A stretch of 64,000 nt of DNA from Trichomonas tenax (GCA_023091735.1 JALKBU010000050.1:1-64000), one strand, 5' to 3'; counted from the first letter of the stretch, positions 47,379 through 58,280 are shown. Numbers and translations are program-made. The notes: generated from the letters alone by a model not told the origin.

Positions 47379-49844
47379 CTAATTATCAACTCTTTGATAG
47401 AATAAAACGTAAGCGAGTGGCGACTTCGCATCCTCATAAGATGAAGAAGAGCAAGTGCTATCATCAAACTTATACCACTGCCCATTAACAACAGCATGGG
47501 CAATGTAGTGACCGCCACCCATGCCACCAGAGTGCTCGGAAACAGCGAAGAGCTTGTAGTTCGTTGAGATTTCTGGCCTGTGAAGGATGTACGGGGCCAT
47601 GTCGAATTGTTCTGGGAAGTCGACTAAAGATGAATCTTTCTTGACATAATATCCCTCACCTGAGAATCTCTTCAAGTGGATGACGAGAACTTCTGGTAAG
47701 CGCCAGATGTCCATCTTCTTCTGAGCGCAAACGAACTGCTTGCAGTGTGGGCAATGCCACTGATTTTGTTCATCAAGAGTATCAACTGTGCTGAAAAGAT
47801 TGAAGCAGTCATCGAGTGTGATTGTTGATGTGACTTTAGCGCGGTTCTGAGGTAAAGCTGGTGTTGGGAGAACAATTGGCTTTAAGTCCATCTTGCTGAG
47901 ATCAGCTTCAACGATGACTGCTGTCTTAGAAACACAGTTGATAAGCTTAGATGGTGTTGGCTCGAGTGTACTCTTCCAGTAATCGATTTCGAACTTGACA
48001 GATAACTCTGTGTTCTCAGACTGCGCTGGATCGATACGCTCGAGTTGATCCTTAGCTGGTTCATCAAGTTCGATCTCGCTCTTGGTCTCGAACAATGGCT
48101 TGATCATTGCTTCAACGATTTCTTTGCATTTTTCTTCTGTAACTTTTGCATCATCAACCTGGATGAAAACTGGCGGTGCAATGCTCATTGTGTTGAAGAA
48201 AGTCTTGTTGTAGTAGGAAGATACCTTACCCATGAAATAGATTGGAATATAGAACTTGGTTGGATCTGGAATTTCGAATGCAACAGAAATGGAGCGGGAT
48301 TCCATATATCCTTCTGGGAATCCAATGTTAATCTTCATATTATCTGGTGATAATGTGGCTGGGCAAACAACAGTGGCCTTACCAAGTTTCTTGGAAACAG
48401 CTTCAGAGATAGCTTTGAGCGAATTGATATCAGATGACTTAATTGTAATTGTCATTTCTGTCCACTTCTTTCCAAGTCCATAAGGAGCGAAGTAAAGGTT
48501 GATCTTTCTCTCATTATCCTTTGCGAGTGGAAGCTCAACAGTCATGAATGGATCGAAGACAACAGTTGTCTTGTTGCAGTTAGGGCAGAGAAGTTTGGAC
48601 CTAAGAAGGCCATAGAAGTGATCAACGATGATTGAATCGTTCCTCAGCTTGCAGCGCTTCCATGACTCGATTGCTGTTTCTTCATCATTTGTGCCATCAC
48701 CAATAACAGATTCAACCTGTGGCTTCACTTTGCAACGATTGAGATCCTCATGAATGCCATCAAGCATGAAAAGGATCAATTCGTGGCTATCATGCTGCTC
48801 GTAGCCAGAGAAACGATAGTTAAATCCACCAACAGCAGCCTTAAGTTCAGATGGTCTGATTGGTCCAACTTGACTTGGAGACCACATCTTTTGTGCAATA
48901 GAGTTGAACGCTCTAACAAGATGGCCTCTTGAGCCGAGTTTATTTTCAGTGTTGATCCACTGCTCCCAGCTGCCGTCCATGAAGTACTTCATCAATGGCA
49001 TTGTATGCATCAAGCACTGTGTGCCACTGTTGAAATAGCATGTGTTTCCAAGGTTGTTGAAACCATGGCATCCTGGCTTTCCTGAGTCGCCATATCCATA
49101 TCCATAGCTGTCTGGGCTGCGACGAGTGACCCTTGGAGCGACTTCATCGTCCGAGCTATCTGACTTAGCAGAGACGATGGCTGTTGGGCTGATAGGGGCT
49201 GGTTCGAGTTTGATGGTTTTTTGATATTTCCAGTTTCCATTCTCATCTTTGTAATCAATAACGATATCTTGACCTGCTTGTAAATTGTAGGAACTGATGA
49301 CATGTTCTTCTTCCATTACTGCTGTGACCATATTATTAAAGTAGTCGATTAAGCAGATTTCTTTATCTTCAGGGATTGAAAATAGTTCTTTGACCTTAAC
49401 AATGAGTTCCTTGACTAATATATATCTGTGGAATGATACCTTCTTCTTTTCATCGTTGTATGTGCAGTTTACAGTTAAAATATTTACGACTGCCTGCGTT
49501 TTCTTTGTTTTAGAGTCGATAATGACGTCAAACTTGATTATGTGATCTGCGCCATACCAACCATAGAGCGTATCCCACTCTTTCTTGTCTACAATTTGAT
49601 AATCGAATAATTCGCGTTTTAATGGGTTTAATTTTGTAGGCGAACTTTCAGAATAGATGTCTTCATTTGTTATCTGGGACATGTCGATATTTGCTGGCTC
49701 AAAAGCGTTATATCCAATGAAAGATTTGTATTTCCTCAGCCATTCAGATGAAATTGCGTAGGCTCCGTCCTCCACTGTCAGCTGGCTGTTTCTCTCGAGC
49801 TCTTTCAGGATCTTCACCTGTTCCTCCTTCGATGGTACAGTCAT
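47379..49844 (-). CDS. ubiquitin-specific protease, USP4/15-type (DUSP-UBL-USP)
   Basis: An 821-residue deubiquitinase. The N-terminal 110 residues are a DUSP domain (ISSEWLRKYKSFIGYNAFEPANI, YGWYGADHIIKFDVII). A ubiquitin-like region follows at about 110-200. The USP core starts near residue 260: the Cys box GCHGFNNLGNTCYFNSGTQCL holds the nucleophile Cys269, and the GYEQHDSHELILFMLDGIHEDLN segment follows. Zinc-finger pairs are CPNCNK and CPHCKQF, and the His box GGGHYIAHAVVNGQWYKFDDS carries His779 and the later Asp. DUSP+UBL+USP is the USP4/11/15 and UBP12 arrangement. The ATG at 49844 is used because the longer frame begins with TTG. Confidence 0.94.
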   Translation of the reverse strand: MTVPSKEEQVKILKELERNSQLTVEDGAYAISSEWLRKYKSFIGYNAFEPANIDMSQITNEDIYSESSPTKLNPLKRELFDYQIVDKKEWDTLYGWYGADHIIKFDVIIDSKTKKTQAVVNILTVNCTYNDEKKKVSFHRYILVKELIVKVKELFSIPEDKEICLIDYFNNMVTAVMEEEHVISSYNLQAGQDIVIDYKDENGNWKYQKTIKLEPAPISPTAIVSAKSDSSDDEVAPRVTRRSPDSYGYGYGDSGKPGCHGFNNLGNTCYFNSGTQCLMHTMPLMKYFMDGSWEQWINTENKLGSRGHLVRAFNSIAQKMWSPSQVGPIRPSELKAAVGGFNYRFSGYEQHDSHELILFMLDGIHEDLNRCKVKPQVESVIGDGTNDEETAIESWKRCKLRNDSIIVDHFYGLLRSKLLCPNCNKTTVVFDPFMTVELPLAKDNERKINLYFAPYGLGKKWTEMTITIKSSDINSLKAISEAVSKKLGKATVVCPATLSPDNMKINIGFPEGYMESRSISVAFEIPDPTKFYIPIYFMGKVSSYYNKTFFNTMSIAPPVFIQVDDAKVTEEKCKEIVEAMIKPLFETKSEIELDEPAKDQLERIDPAQSENTELSVKFEIDYWKSTLEPTPSKLINCVSKTAVIVEADLSKMDLKPIVLPTPALPQNRAKVTSTITLDDCFNLFSTVDTLDEQNQWHCPHCKQFVCAQKKMDIWRLPEVLVIHLKRFSGEGYYVKKDSSLVDFPEQFDMAPYILHRPEISTNYKLFAVSEHSGGMGGGHYIAHAVVNGQWYKFDDSTCSSSSYEDAKSPLAYVLFYQRVDN

Positions 49845-50039
49845 AATATAAAAGTGTTCGGTCAAGAAAATTTTCCATCATTTCAAAATTATGCATATTT
49901 CGTGTTGCCAATCATATTTGGTACAATTTTTGAAAGGTGGTATCCCTTCCCATTTTCCAAGATGTTTGACTATTACCGGCACCATAGAAACTTCATGCAT
50001 ATGGCCTATATTTGCGCATGTCGACTTCCCTGAAAATTC

Positions 50040-50638
50040 ACGCCTGTAATGCACATAGTATTAGACACCAAAAAATATTTAGGGGGAGTAACCCTGCCCC
50101 TAAATAAATTCTATAGCCAAAATGGAGCTATATCATCAAAGTGGTATTCATGTCTACGACCCCACCTAAAAACTTCAATTTGGTTAATCTTCATCATCGA
50201 TATTAAATCGATCTTATGTTATCGAAGAGGCTTACGACAATGTTTATAATTTCTGCAAATTAACAGATAATGCGAAAATACATTTTGAACAATCGAAGGC
50301 ATGTTATGCAAATCTTTATACATCACCTTTTGTTTTGGCAAAGATTTTAAGAATTCATCAAAAGGAAATATTATGATGAAGTCATCAAGCCGTTAATTCA
50401 AAACAAAGCCCTTATATTTGACTTGATTGGAATATTAGCCCAAGTTCTTGGGAAATGCGAAGTGTTATCATCTTTTATTGAAATTTCAATAAATGTTTTT
50501 CATATCATGGCATTACTACCGATAAGTAAGAACGATGTATGCTATTTTATCAAAGACTTATATGCTAGAAGTAAAAAAAACTATGTAAATGCAGTTGCAT
50601 CTTATATCAATATCGTGAACAACATAAATTACACATAA
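50040..50638 (+). pseudogene. decayed gene of unknown family
   Basis: Two coding-like stretches in the same direction need one frameshift near 50370. The first reads IEEAYDNVYNFCKLTDNAKIHFEQS...LRIHQK. The second reads YYDEVIKPLIQNKALIFDLIGILAQVLGKCEVL...YINIVNN to a TAA at 50636-50638. Together they suggest a helical protein of at least 140 residues. A compact hairpin (50076-50085 with 50097-50106, TATTTAGGGG/CCCCTAAATA) lies at the upstream side. I do not recognise the family. Confidence 0.4.
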
Positions 50639-51276
50639 TATGTCAATATATATGAGACATAGATAAGTGTTATATAGGTTTAGTTGGAAAATGAACTAAT
50701 TTTTGAAAACATTGAATAATTTCCAAAATTTTATATTTATGAACTATAAACCATGTGATAAGATAATGCAGATGTAACATATATAAAAATTGTTTTGTTT
50801 TGGACGAATACCATGTTTTTTGCCCAAATCTCAGATATCATATATAAATAATCAAATATTTGTATAACTATATATAGGATATGCAAGCTATTGAGATGTA
50901 AATTATACTTATGAGTTCAAATGCTTTACATCTATATGATATTCGATATGAGATTTTAATTTTCGGCCTAAAATGTGAAAACTTCACAATAATCTATAAT
51001 TTTATATGGCACATATGATATATATACTAAAAGCACAGTAAAATACCGAGTGCATAATGACCTCTAAGCATATTGAATGACATCTAAGCAAATTGAAAGG
51101 GTCTTAAGTTGCACAAAAAATTGTTCTATATGGGGAAAAGTGAGTATCACTTTTTATCACTTTCTTTGCACTTTTCATTCCTTAGTCAAAAATATTAATT
51201 CAATAAATTCTTGTTATAGATATTATAAATATGCACAATATAGTAATATATTAAGTTTTTAAGTGTAGGGTGCTTT

Positions 51277-51316
51277 TGTTAAAACTCATTGAATATATTC
51301 AATAAGATTTTTAACA
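51277..51316. repeat. 40-bp palindrome upstream of transposase relic
   Basis: TGTTAAAA...TTTTTAACA around a perfect 16-base core ATTGAATATATTCAAT, ending two bases before the relic's ATG at 51318. It could be an operator-like or end structure of the lost transposon. Confidence 0.5.
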
Positions 51317-51317
51317 G

Positions 51318-51783
51318 ATGTTTAAAAAGATTTCTCGAGACTATCTCTTGGAAATCAAACCAAAATTAGAAGCAAAAGAGATCATATGAACAAGCATGTG
51401 AGTGTGTCCAATACATAGAGAATGGTTTATTAAAAATCAAAAGAATTGATGTAAATACATTAAAAGCAGCTTTCCAATATCAGAATATTGACATTCAGAA
51501 AATCAAGCCAGGTCCCAAAGCCACAGAAGTAGCTCCAGAAAAAGTTACAAGAATATTAGACAAAGTTACGAAAATGCCTTGGGGCATGACCAAAAGGTAT
51601 TAGAGGATGAACATCTACACTTCAATGCCACGCGTTTCTTATAAAGACACCGTAAAAGTATTTAAGCAATACAACGTGGAACAAGAAAAAAATGATGTGC
51701 CAAAATCTGGAGGACTAACAAGATACGAGGCCCTCCAGAACAATCTTAAATGGCACTGCGATATTCATTTTGTCAAAAAATAA
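51318..51783 (+). pseudogene. truncated DDE/integrase-type transposase relic
   Basis: From ATG 51318 the frame reads MFKKISRDYLLEIKPKLEAKEII and stops. A shifted frame continues EQACECVQYIENGLLK...VNTLKAAFQYQ (helix-turn-helix-like), KMPWGMTKRY, an in-frame TAG, then VSYKDTVKVFKQYNV and RYEALQNNLKWHCDIHFVKK before TAA. The W-x-x-D-I-H-F element looks like the first catalytic-Asp strand of RNase H-fold (rve/DDE) transposases. Everything after it, including the other two acidic residues, is missing. With one frameshift, one nonsense codon and truncation it cannot be active. Confidence 0.6.
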
Positions 51784-52291
51784 AAAAAATCAATTATATG
51801 GTTTGATAGACGATTGTTCCCACTTTTTGACATAAAGTTCCCACTTCCAGAACATGCTTATATATTTACAATTTTCAAAATAACATTTTTTTCAACCATC
51901 GGGCTTTTTCCCATTTCCCATATGGGGTTCTTCCCCACGTGCATCCTCAAATGGGGAAAATTATATTTTACAATAAAAAGTGTTTTTTTTTTTTGGAAAA
52001 TGGGGAAAACTTTTTACAGTGGGGAATCATACATTAATGGTTTCAGTTTCAAAGAAAACTAAATACCTTTCACTGTATCCCCATCTTTTCCCATTTTTCC
52101 TCTCAATTTTCCCAAGTGATCCGCAAACCCGATGGTTGATTTTTTCATAGGGAAAATTCATATTTTGATAGAAATTTGTTAATTTTAGAGTTTTAGAGGT
52201 TTGAAAACTCATTTTTTCAAGCGCAGAATATCGAAAATAGATTCGACACACTGTAAAGGCTCAAATTCTAAGCAAAAAATTGACATTCCGA
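51784..52291. other. intergenic region upstream of Vps41
   Basis: Contains several scattered TGGGGAAAA/TTTTCCCC strings (about 51900-52170) but no gene. I see no clear initiator near the next ATG. Confidence 0.4.
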
Positions 52292-54616
52292 ATGCAGAAC
52301 AAATTTCTAAAATTTGAATTTATCTGCGAGGGATCAATTGAAAAACTCAAGAATGGAAGTGGTATTCTTGCGTTCGCAGTTGCAGCGGACCAAGATAAGA
52401 ACAACAAAATCATCTTTTCATCATCAAATGGATATTTATTCATCGGAGACATTCTAGGAACAAAAAAATTGATCACGATTAAGTTTGATCAACCTATTCA
52501 ATGCATTTCATGTAATAATACAGGCGATATGTTCATGATTTCACAAAATAATCGCGAAATTACTATATATGATATAGATAAAATCTATTCAATGACAAAA
52601 TCCACCGATATAAACAATTATCAAGACTTTAATGCTGCGAAATTGTTCTTTTACAAACATTCTTATGACGTTGTTTATTCAGCAATAAATCCTGAATTAA
52701 CACGTAAAGATAAGATTTCATTTGTGTTCGCTGACTCCGCTGGAAACGTTTATACATACTTTCAACAATTATTTTTGGGTGGAGCAACAAATATCTCGTC
52801 AAATGAATCAGAAATCACTAATTTAAAGTGGAAATACAATTATATTATATGGTCAACATCATCTTCCATATATGCTTACGATATTGGCGCTAAAACTAAC
52901 AGAGAAAAACAATGTATTCACAAATCTACAACGAAAGGACAGACTTGTTTCGCTTTCATTGATCAGAAAAACATGTGTTCGACATTTGGATCATTCTTTT
53001 TACAGACTAATTTCGATTCTTTTAATACAATGATCATCAACACAGGATGTCAGATTCTTTCTATGGATATATCACCAATGTCTACTGTTCAGATCGTTAA
53101 GAAGGATGAAGCACCAATATTTATCCTTGATAATCAAAATTTCTATTCAGAAGAGAGTTTTCCAATAGAATCGATAGACTTGAATTATAATCCGATAATA
53201 GTTAGCACAGTGAATCCAAATACATTCGTTTGCACAGCAAATGGAAGAATTTTCACTGTGAATATTTTAACATGGACAGAAAGGCTTTCTAATGCAAAAT
53301 CTACACAAGAAAACTTCATTGATATTTGCGAACAGCTTAAAACTTTGCTACCAACACTTTCTGATGAAGAAAGATTAGATACAGTTATCACAACTGTTTG
53401 TCACTTCTTGCAGTTTAATTCGGTCGAAATAGACAAAGCCATTTACATTTGCAAAGAATTCCTTCATCCTGTTGAGTCTGAATGGACTCGAGCAATGGAA
53501 GAATTCGAAAGAGATTCATTCGGCAGACTCACTTTGCTAACGCCAGTAATTCCTGTTGAAATTCTTCGAGAAAACACGCCAAGAGTCACTGATATACTTC
53601 TTTCACTTCTTGATGAAACAAAGATAGAGAAAATGAAGCGTTTCTTTGAAATGTTTAAGGTGTTGTTGTGCGGTGATATTGCTGAGAAAGTTTTCGCAAA
53701 AATGGAGAAATTAGACATTTTGATTCAAGCATTGGAATCAAACGCAACTAAATGTGATCCCATTTTTAACATTCCTTTAGTTTACATCCACAAGCTTCAA
53801 GGGCAGCACGAGAATGCATTGATGTGTGCTATTGCTGGTGGATATATAGATTTCTTGAACTACGTGAAGAATTTCTCGATGTGGAAGTTTTGTTTACAAA
53901 ATATGAGAACAATATTCCTCGTTTATGGCGATTCTATCATTGATTTTCTATTAGAACAGAAAGGAAACTTCCCACCTGCTGATGTTATACAATCTGTTCT
54001 AAATAAGCGTTCTGAAACCGGAACAAATGAATTCCTATATAGGTACATGCAGGCATTGAGAAGCAAAGGAATCCCTGTTCCAGAGCGCTTCAACAATCTC
54101 CTGATTACACTTTATTTGCAACATAGGAGTCGTGAAAGTTTGGATATACTCAAGAGCTGCACATTCGACAACATCCTGAAGATCAAAGAAGATGCGCATT
54201 CAAACATGATGTTCAGAGAGGAAGCTTATATTTTGATGAAGGGAGGAAGCTTCGTTGAAGGCTTAAGAATCCACATGGAGTTTATCAAAGAGCCAAAAGA
54301 AGCAGTTGACTATGCAATCAGATGTGGTGAACAAGTTGTTTGGGATGAATTACTCAAAAGATCTCAAGTTGAGCCCTTCAGAACATACATGCTTGGAAAT
54401 CTTCAAGATCTAAGTAATTACTTGACTTTCTTCGACAAAATCAGGGATGAGTTAGATGACGCAGCATGGAAAGCTGTTCAGAACAGACTCAACGAGTTCA
54501 AGCGACAAGATAATATCATGCAAAATATCGATAGCATTGTTTCTGAAGCTGCATTTAACAGATACTATACTCAACTGAAAAAGCAAAGAAGAGGTAAGCG
54601 TATTAACCCGGTTTAA
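52292..54616 (+). CDS. VPS41: Vps41-like HOPS tethering subunit
   Basis: A 774-residue protein with the Vps41 plan. An N-terminal WD40-like propeller (about 1-330) includes NGYLFIGDILGTKKLI, IQCISCNNTGDMFMISQNNREITIYDI and YIIWSTSSSIYAYDI. Alpha-solenoid and clathrin-heavy-chain repeat follow (about 350-774), with PLVYIHKLQGQHENALMCAIAGGYIDFL and EAYILMKGGSFVEGLRIHMEFIKEPKEAVDYAIRCGEQVVWDELLKRS. The latter aligns with the human Vps41 segment ending KAIEFAKEQDDGELWEDLI. HOPS tethers late endosomes to lysosomes or vacuoles. The C-terminal RING of animal Vps41 is absent, and the end is basic (KKQRRGKRINPV). Another CHCR-type protein (Vps8, Vps39) is possible but fits less well. Confidence 0.75.
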   Translation: MQNKFLKFEFICEGSIEKLKNGSGILAFAVAADQDKNNKIIFSSSNGYLFIGDILGTKKLITIKFDQPIQCISCNNTGDMFMISQNNREITIYDIDKIYSMTKSTDINNYQDFNAAKLFFYKHSYDVVYSAINPELTRKDKISFVFADSAGNVYTYFQQLFLGGATNISSNESEITNLKWKYNYIIWSTSSSIYAYDIGAKTNREKQCIHKSTTKGQTCFAFIDQKNMCSTFGSFFLQTNFDSFNTMIINTGCQILSMDISPMSTVQIVKKDEAPIFILDNQNFYSEESFPIESIDLNYNPIIVSTVNPNTFVCTANGRIFTVNILTWTERLSNAKSTQENFIDICEQLKTLLPTLSDEERLDTVITTVCHFLQFNSVEIDKAIYICKEFLHPVESEWTRAMEEFERDSFGRLTLLTPVIPVEILRENTPRVTDILLSLLDETKIEKMKRFFEMFKVLLCGDIAEKVFAKMEKLDILIQALESNATKCDPIFNIPLVYIHKLQGQHENALMCAIAGGYIDFLNYVKNFSMWKFCLQNMRTIFLVYGDSIIDFLLEQKGNFPPADVIQSVLNKRSETGTNEFLYRYMQALRSKGIPVPERFNNLLITLYLQHRSRESLDILKSCTFDNILKIKEDAHSNMMFREEAYILMKGGSFVEGLRIHMEFIKEPKEAVDYAIRCGEQVVWDELLKRSQVEPFRTYMLGNLQDLSNYLTFFDKIRDELDDAAWKAVQNRLNEFKRQDNIMQNIDSIVSEAAFNRYYTQLKKQRRGKRINPV

Positions 54617-55184
54617 TTGTTAGAATAAATTATATTTGTTTAATTATAACACTTCAGTCCTATATTTTACAGAGCGAAAACATTAACTATCTAACATACG
54701 ATTATTATTTAATTATCATTCTAGAAGAGAAAATAATCATATGCTTCGATAATTAAAGTTTTCATGCAATAGGTGTTGTGTTATGCAAAATGGGATCAGT
54801 TTTTATCATATTCACACACATGTATAAAGCAGAACATTATTTCCATGAATTGTTACTTTAAATGTTGCGTTATGAGAAAAGCAAACAAGAGAAGTTTTGA
54901 CGACTTTGGAACTATATATTACTTCAGTAACTAAATAACTATATTTTATTTCATTTGAGACATCAATATATCAGTGTCCAATTATATTTCAGTTGAAATC
55001 AGATTTCTATTTTTATGACATGTAATATCAAATTTATAAAAATTACATGTCAATATTTTGATTTTGACAAGTAAATATCACAAATTAAACTTTTATAGGT
55101 CGAAATTGTCACTTTTCAATAATATGTCATGTAAATATCTTAATTTCATAAGTTACACGTCAAAATCTCGGTCACTTTTCGAAG
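54617..55184. promoter_or_regulatory. Raptor upstream region with motif cluster
   Basis: The last 170 bases carry TATGACATGTAATA (55014), AATTACATGTCAAT (55041), TTTGACAAGTAAATA (55063), TATGTCATGTAAATA (55123) and AGTTACACGTCAAAA (55151), followed by the initiator GTCACTTTTC (55171-55180). The left part is AT-rich without features. Confidence 0.6.
55171..55180 (+). promoter_or_regulatory. initiator element of Raptor
   Basis: GTCACTTTTC with predicted +1 A at 55174, 11 bases before ATG 55185. It is identical to the elements before the BET and SPX genes on the other strand. Confidence 0.65.
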
Positions 55185-58100
55185 ATGTCAGCTCTCTCAG
55201 CGAGCGCTTCGGAAACGTTCATCAACAGTGCGGGCAATAATTTCATGCAGTCGCGAATTGTCGATGGAGAGAATTACAGCGCTCCGCTTTACGGCGATTG
55301 GCTCCACAATGAATTTTTAGTTTCGATAAATCCGCCAAATTATCCACCAGAACCTGTCGATTTTCCGAGCTTAACGTTTACAACACAAGGAATTGTCGTC
55401 ATGTGCATACCGAACTTGCTTCAGCCGCCACACTTGCGCGGAACTTCTTCTGTCTACTGCTGGTCGAAGACTTCGACAGAATCAACGTCAAATCCACAAC
55501 AAGAAATCGCCAAAGCCATCGTCACGCAGTACCAACAATGCATGCCGAAGATGGCTCTCGCAGCACGAGTAAATCCTACAATAAACGACTTCAAAAATTC
55601 ATTATCTAAAGTGAGATTGCAAAATTTGTCTGTGAGGACACTGTTTCACTATGCTTCTCATGGTGGTCCTGATGTATCATCTCAATATATTATGCTTCAC
55701 AGTCCAGACAAGCAATCATTCGATCATTTCCCGATAGAAAGTGTTCTTACAGCTACAGATTCTTGCAGCGTTCATATTTTAGATTGCGACAATGCTGGTG
55801 CATTAATCAATTCATATCGATCATTTATCAACGATAAAGCCGAATCTGGCATTAAAATGGATTTATTTGCGTTCTTCGCATGCGGTACAAGAGAGAGATT
55901 GCCCCGTTCACCTGATTTACCGCATGATATTTTCACATCTTGTATGACGACACCAGCAAGAATTGCTTTGCTTTGGCACTCTCGCCACTACTACTGCTTC
56001 AAAAATGGGCCACTTCGCCCATTAAATACAGACTTTTTCAGAAGTTCACCAAATAATATTTTGGATGATATCAGTTTAATACTTCATAGACTTGTAGAAG
56101 CTATGGCATTTGAAGTTTTCTCTCCAGATTTATTCATGCGCGTTTTCAGAACTGATTCTTCGATTGCACACTTAGCTGCAAACTTTTTCCTCGCGTGCAG
56201 AATTTTGTCTTTCTTCGGCGTCCAACCAAAGAGTTTGCCTGAGATGCCTGATGTCTCTAATCATCCTCTATGGCACACATTCGACTTGCGCCTTGATGTC
56301 GCTCTTCAGCAATTGCATTCACCACAACCTGATCCTTCTTTGAGTTACACAGTTTTCTTGGAGCAATCATTAAAGACATTGTCTCATTTGATGAATGTTT
56401 CAACAAAAGATATCAGTTTCCCAGGACAATTAACATTAATTCCTCCAGCATTAACAACTCCTTCTCTCCAGGCGGAAGGCAGTAAAGTTTTGGCTTTGTA
56501 CATCGACAAAAGCATGTCAGCAGTTCGTCAAATGTGGTATTTCCCGATTGCTGTTCCTCTCTTCCAAATGTTGACATCGCCGGCCTGCAATGACTATCTT
56601 CTTTTTGCTGTTGCAAAGACTCTGTGTTTCATGCCTTCTGCTCGTGCAATTCTTCGTGAACTTGGAAAAGAAGCATTTAAGATGGTTCTTTCTCCACTAT
56701 TAAAGAAAGAAAATCCAGTTTTCTCTTTAGTCATTTGCACGATATATCACTTCGAGAACAATGAAGCTGTTGCACAACTCGTTCAAACAGATTGGTCTGA
56801 TGTTGTTCTTCCACTTCTTTCTCATCAAATGACTGATGTCAGACTTTGGTCTCTTTTATTCGTTGCAACATTTATTTCTTCAATTCCAAACAGAGAATTG
56901 ATGGAGAAGACAGCAAAGCAAGTCTTGGCTTTATGTGACGATACATCTCCTGAAGTAAGAATTGCTTGTATTCATTCACTTTGTTCTTTAATTCCATGTG
57001 GATTCACTGACGACATTAAAAACGTTTCAGTCGAACTCGCAAGAGATATAAATTCATCTGTCAGAAGCGAACTCATTGTTATGCTTTCAAACGCAGCCAA
57101 ACAGTGCCCAGCTCTGTTCGAGAGTGATGAAATGAAGCAATGCGTTACCTATTTATGCTCTGATCCACATCCATTAGTTAAAAGACTCGCTGAACAATTA
57201 CGCATCGAAGCATCTCCTTCATTTGTTTTGCAGTGGTTTGCTCGCGCTGTTCTTTCGCCAATCAGATCTCTCGTCGGCAGCACCGATAAAACAATTTCTT
57301 CTGTTCAGCCAACAGCAACATTACCTGTGAGAAATACAACAAAGCCAATTATTACTGTTGGACGCGCAAATAGTTTCAGGTTACTTAACACACACGCAAC
57401 ATGTTCATCAAACTTCACAAGCACATACGACGGAAGCGCAGCACTCTTCGGAAGCTCTGCAGGTGAAGTTGTATATGCACAGTGGGATGCGCAGGTCGCG
57501 AGATCAGTTCGCATTTCTTCGAAGCCTGTGACACGTGTCCAATGTATTTCCAACTGTGGATATCCACTCATTGTTGCATCTGATAGTGATTCTAACATTA
57601 GATTCCTCAATTCAGAGCTTGGAACAATCACCGCATTCCGTGTTCAAGAGAATCACTCTCGTTTTGAGTTCCTTGAAAATGACAGAAGGCTGTTGACATA
57701 TGCAGTTAATGATGAGAACACAGAAGTTGCTTGCTATGATATGAAGAGCGAGAGACTCTTCCAGCGCTTGAAGCCATCAGGAGGACAAGTTCATAATGTT
57801 AGAGCATTGAATCATCTCAGCGACGTCGTTGCTGTTGTATCCGAGAAGTGCCTTGAATTCTTCGACATGAGGACTGGCTCTGCTGTGGTAACATCTGCTG
57901 AAGGAGTTTCTCCTTTCGATGTTGCACAGCTTGATAAGTCTGCAAACTTATTCGCAATCGCTCACAAGTGTGGAACTGTTTCTCTTTTCGATGCAAGATT
58001 TAACGAACCAATCAAGAGATTCCAAGCTCCAACTGAAACAACACAAGCACTTTCATTTGCCGTTCAACCAGAGTCTGACGCTGCGGCAATAGGTACAGCT

Positions 58101-58280
58101 CGTGGCGTCACAGTCATTGATATTCTTGGAGGAAAGAGAATCGAATACAACACTGTTCCATCGCTTATTTTCTCAAGGAATCTTGAAGCTGTTAATACTT
58201 GTTGCTTCTCTCCAACCAAGTTTTCACTTGCAATCCTTCAAGGACAAGGCGATGTCCTCTTCCTTGATGATGCATCATAA
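55185..58280 (+). CDS. RPTOR: Raptor homolog, TORC1 scaffold
   Basis: A 1031-residue Raptor/Kog1 homolog, the substrate-recruiting subunit of TOR complex 1. The N-terminal caspase-like RNC domain (about 60-290) shows FHYASHGGPDVSSQ, VHILDCDNAGALINSY, FFACGTRERLPRSPDLPHDIFTSCMTTPARIALLW and the later LIPPALTTPSLQ. Human Raptor has DCSNAG and PDLPADLFTSCLTTPI at these places. A HEAT-repeat middle (about 400-690) includes LRELGKEAFKMVL and VRLWSLLFVATFISSIPNRE. Seven-blade WD40 repeats (about 725-1031) end the protein, as in the family. It is shorter than human (1335) by loss of the linker before the propeller. The start is fixed by the initiator. Confidence 0.95.
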   Translation: MSALSASASETFINSAGNNFMQSRIVDGENYSAPLYGDWLHNEFLVSINPPNYPPEPVDFPSLTFTTQGIVVMCIPNLLQPPHLRGTSSVYCWSKTSTESTSNPQQEIAKAIVTQYQQCMPKMALAARVNPTINDFKNSLSKVRLQNLSVRTLFHYASHGGPDVSSQYIMLHSPDKQSFDHFPIESVLTATDSCSVHILDCDNAGALINSYRSFINDKAESGIKMDLFAFFACGTRERLPRSPDLPHDIFTSCMTTPARIALLWHSRHYYCFKNGPLRPLNTDFFRSSPNNILDDISLILHRLVEAMAFEVFSPDLFMRVFRTDSSIAHLAANFFLACRILSFFGVQPKSLPEMPDVSNHPLWHTFDLRLDVALQQLHSPQPDPSLSYTVFLEQSLKTLSHLMNVSTKDISFPGQLTLIPPALTTPSLQAEGSKVLALYIDKSMSAVRQMWYFPIAVPLFQMLTSPACNDYLLFAVAKTLCFMPSARAILRELGKEAFKMVLSPLLKKENPVFSLVICTIYHFENNEAVAQLVQTDWSDVVLPLLSHQMTDVRLWSLLFVATFISSIPNRELMEKTAKQVLALCDDTSPEVRIACIHSLCSLIPCGFTDDIKNVSVELARDINSSVRSELIVMLSNAAKQCPALFESDEMKQCVTYLCSDPHPLVKRLAEQLRIEASPSFVLQWFARAVLSPIRSLVGSTDKTISSVQPTATLPVRNTTKPIITVGRANSFRLLNTHATCSSNFTSTYDGSAALFGSSAGEVVYAQWDAQVARSVRISSKPVTRVQCISNCGYPLIVASDSDSNIRFLNSELGTITAFRVQENHSRFEFLENDRRLLTYAVNDENTEVACYDMKSERLFQRLKPSGGQVHNVRALNHLSDVVAVVSEKCLEFFDMRTGSAVVTSAEGVSPFDVAQLDKSANLFAIAHKCGTVSLFDARFNEPIKRFQAPTETTQALSFAVQPESDAAAIGTARGVTVIDILGGKRIEYNTVPSLIFSRNLEAVNTCCFSPTKFSLAILQGQGDVLFLDDAS

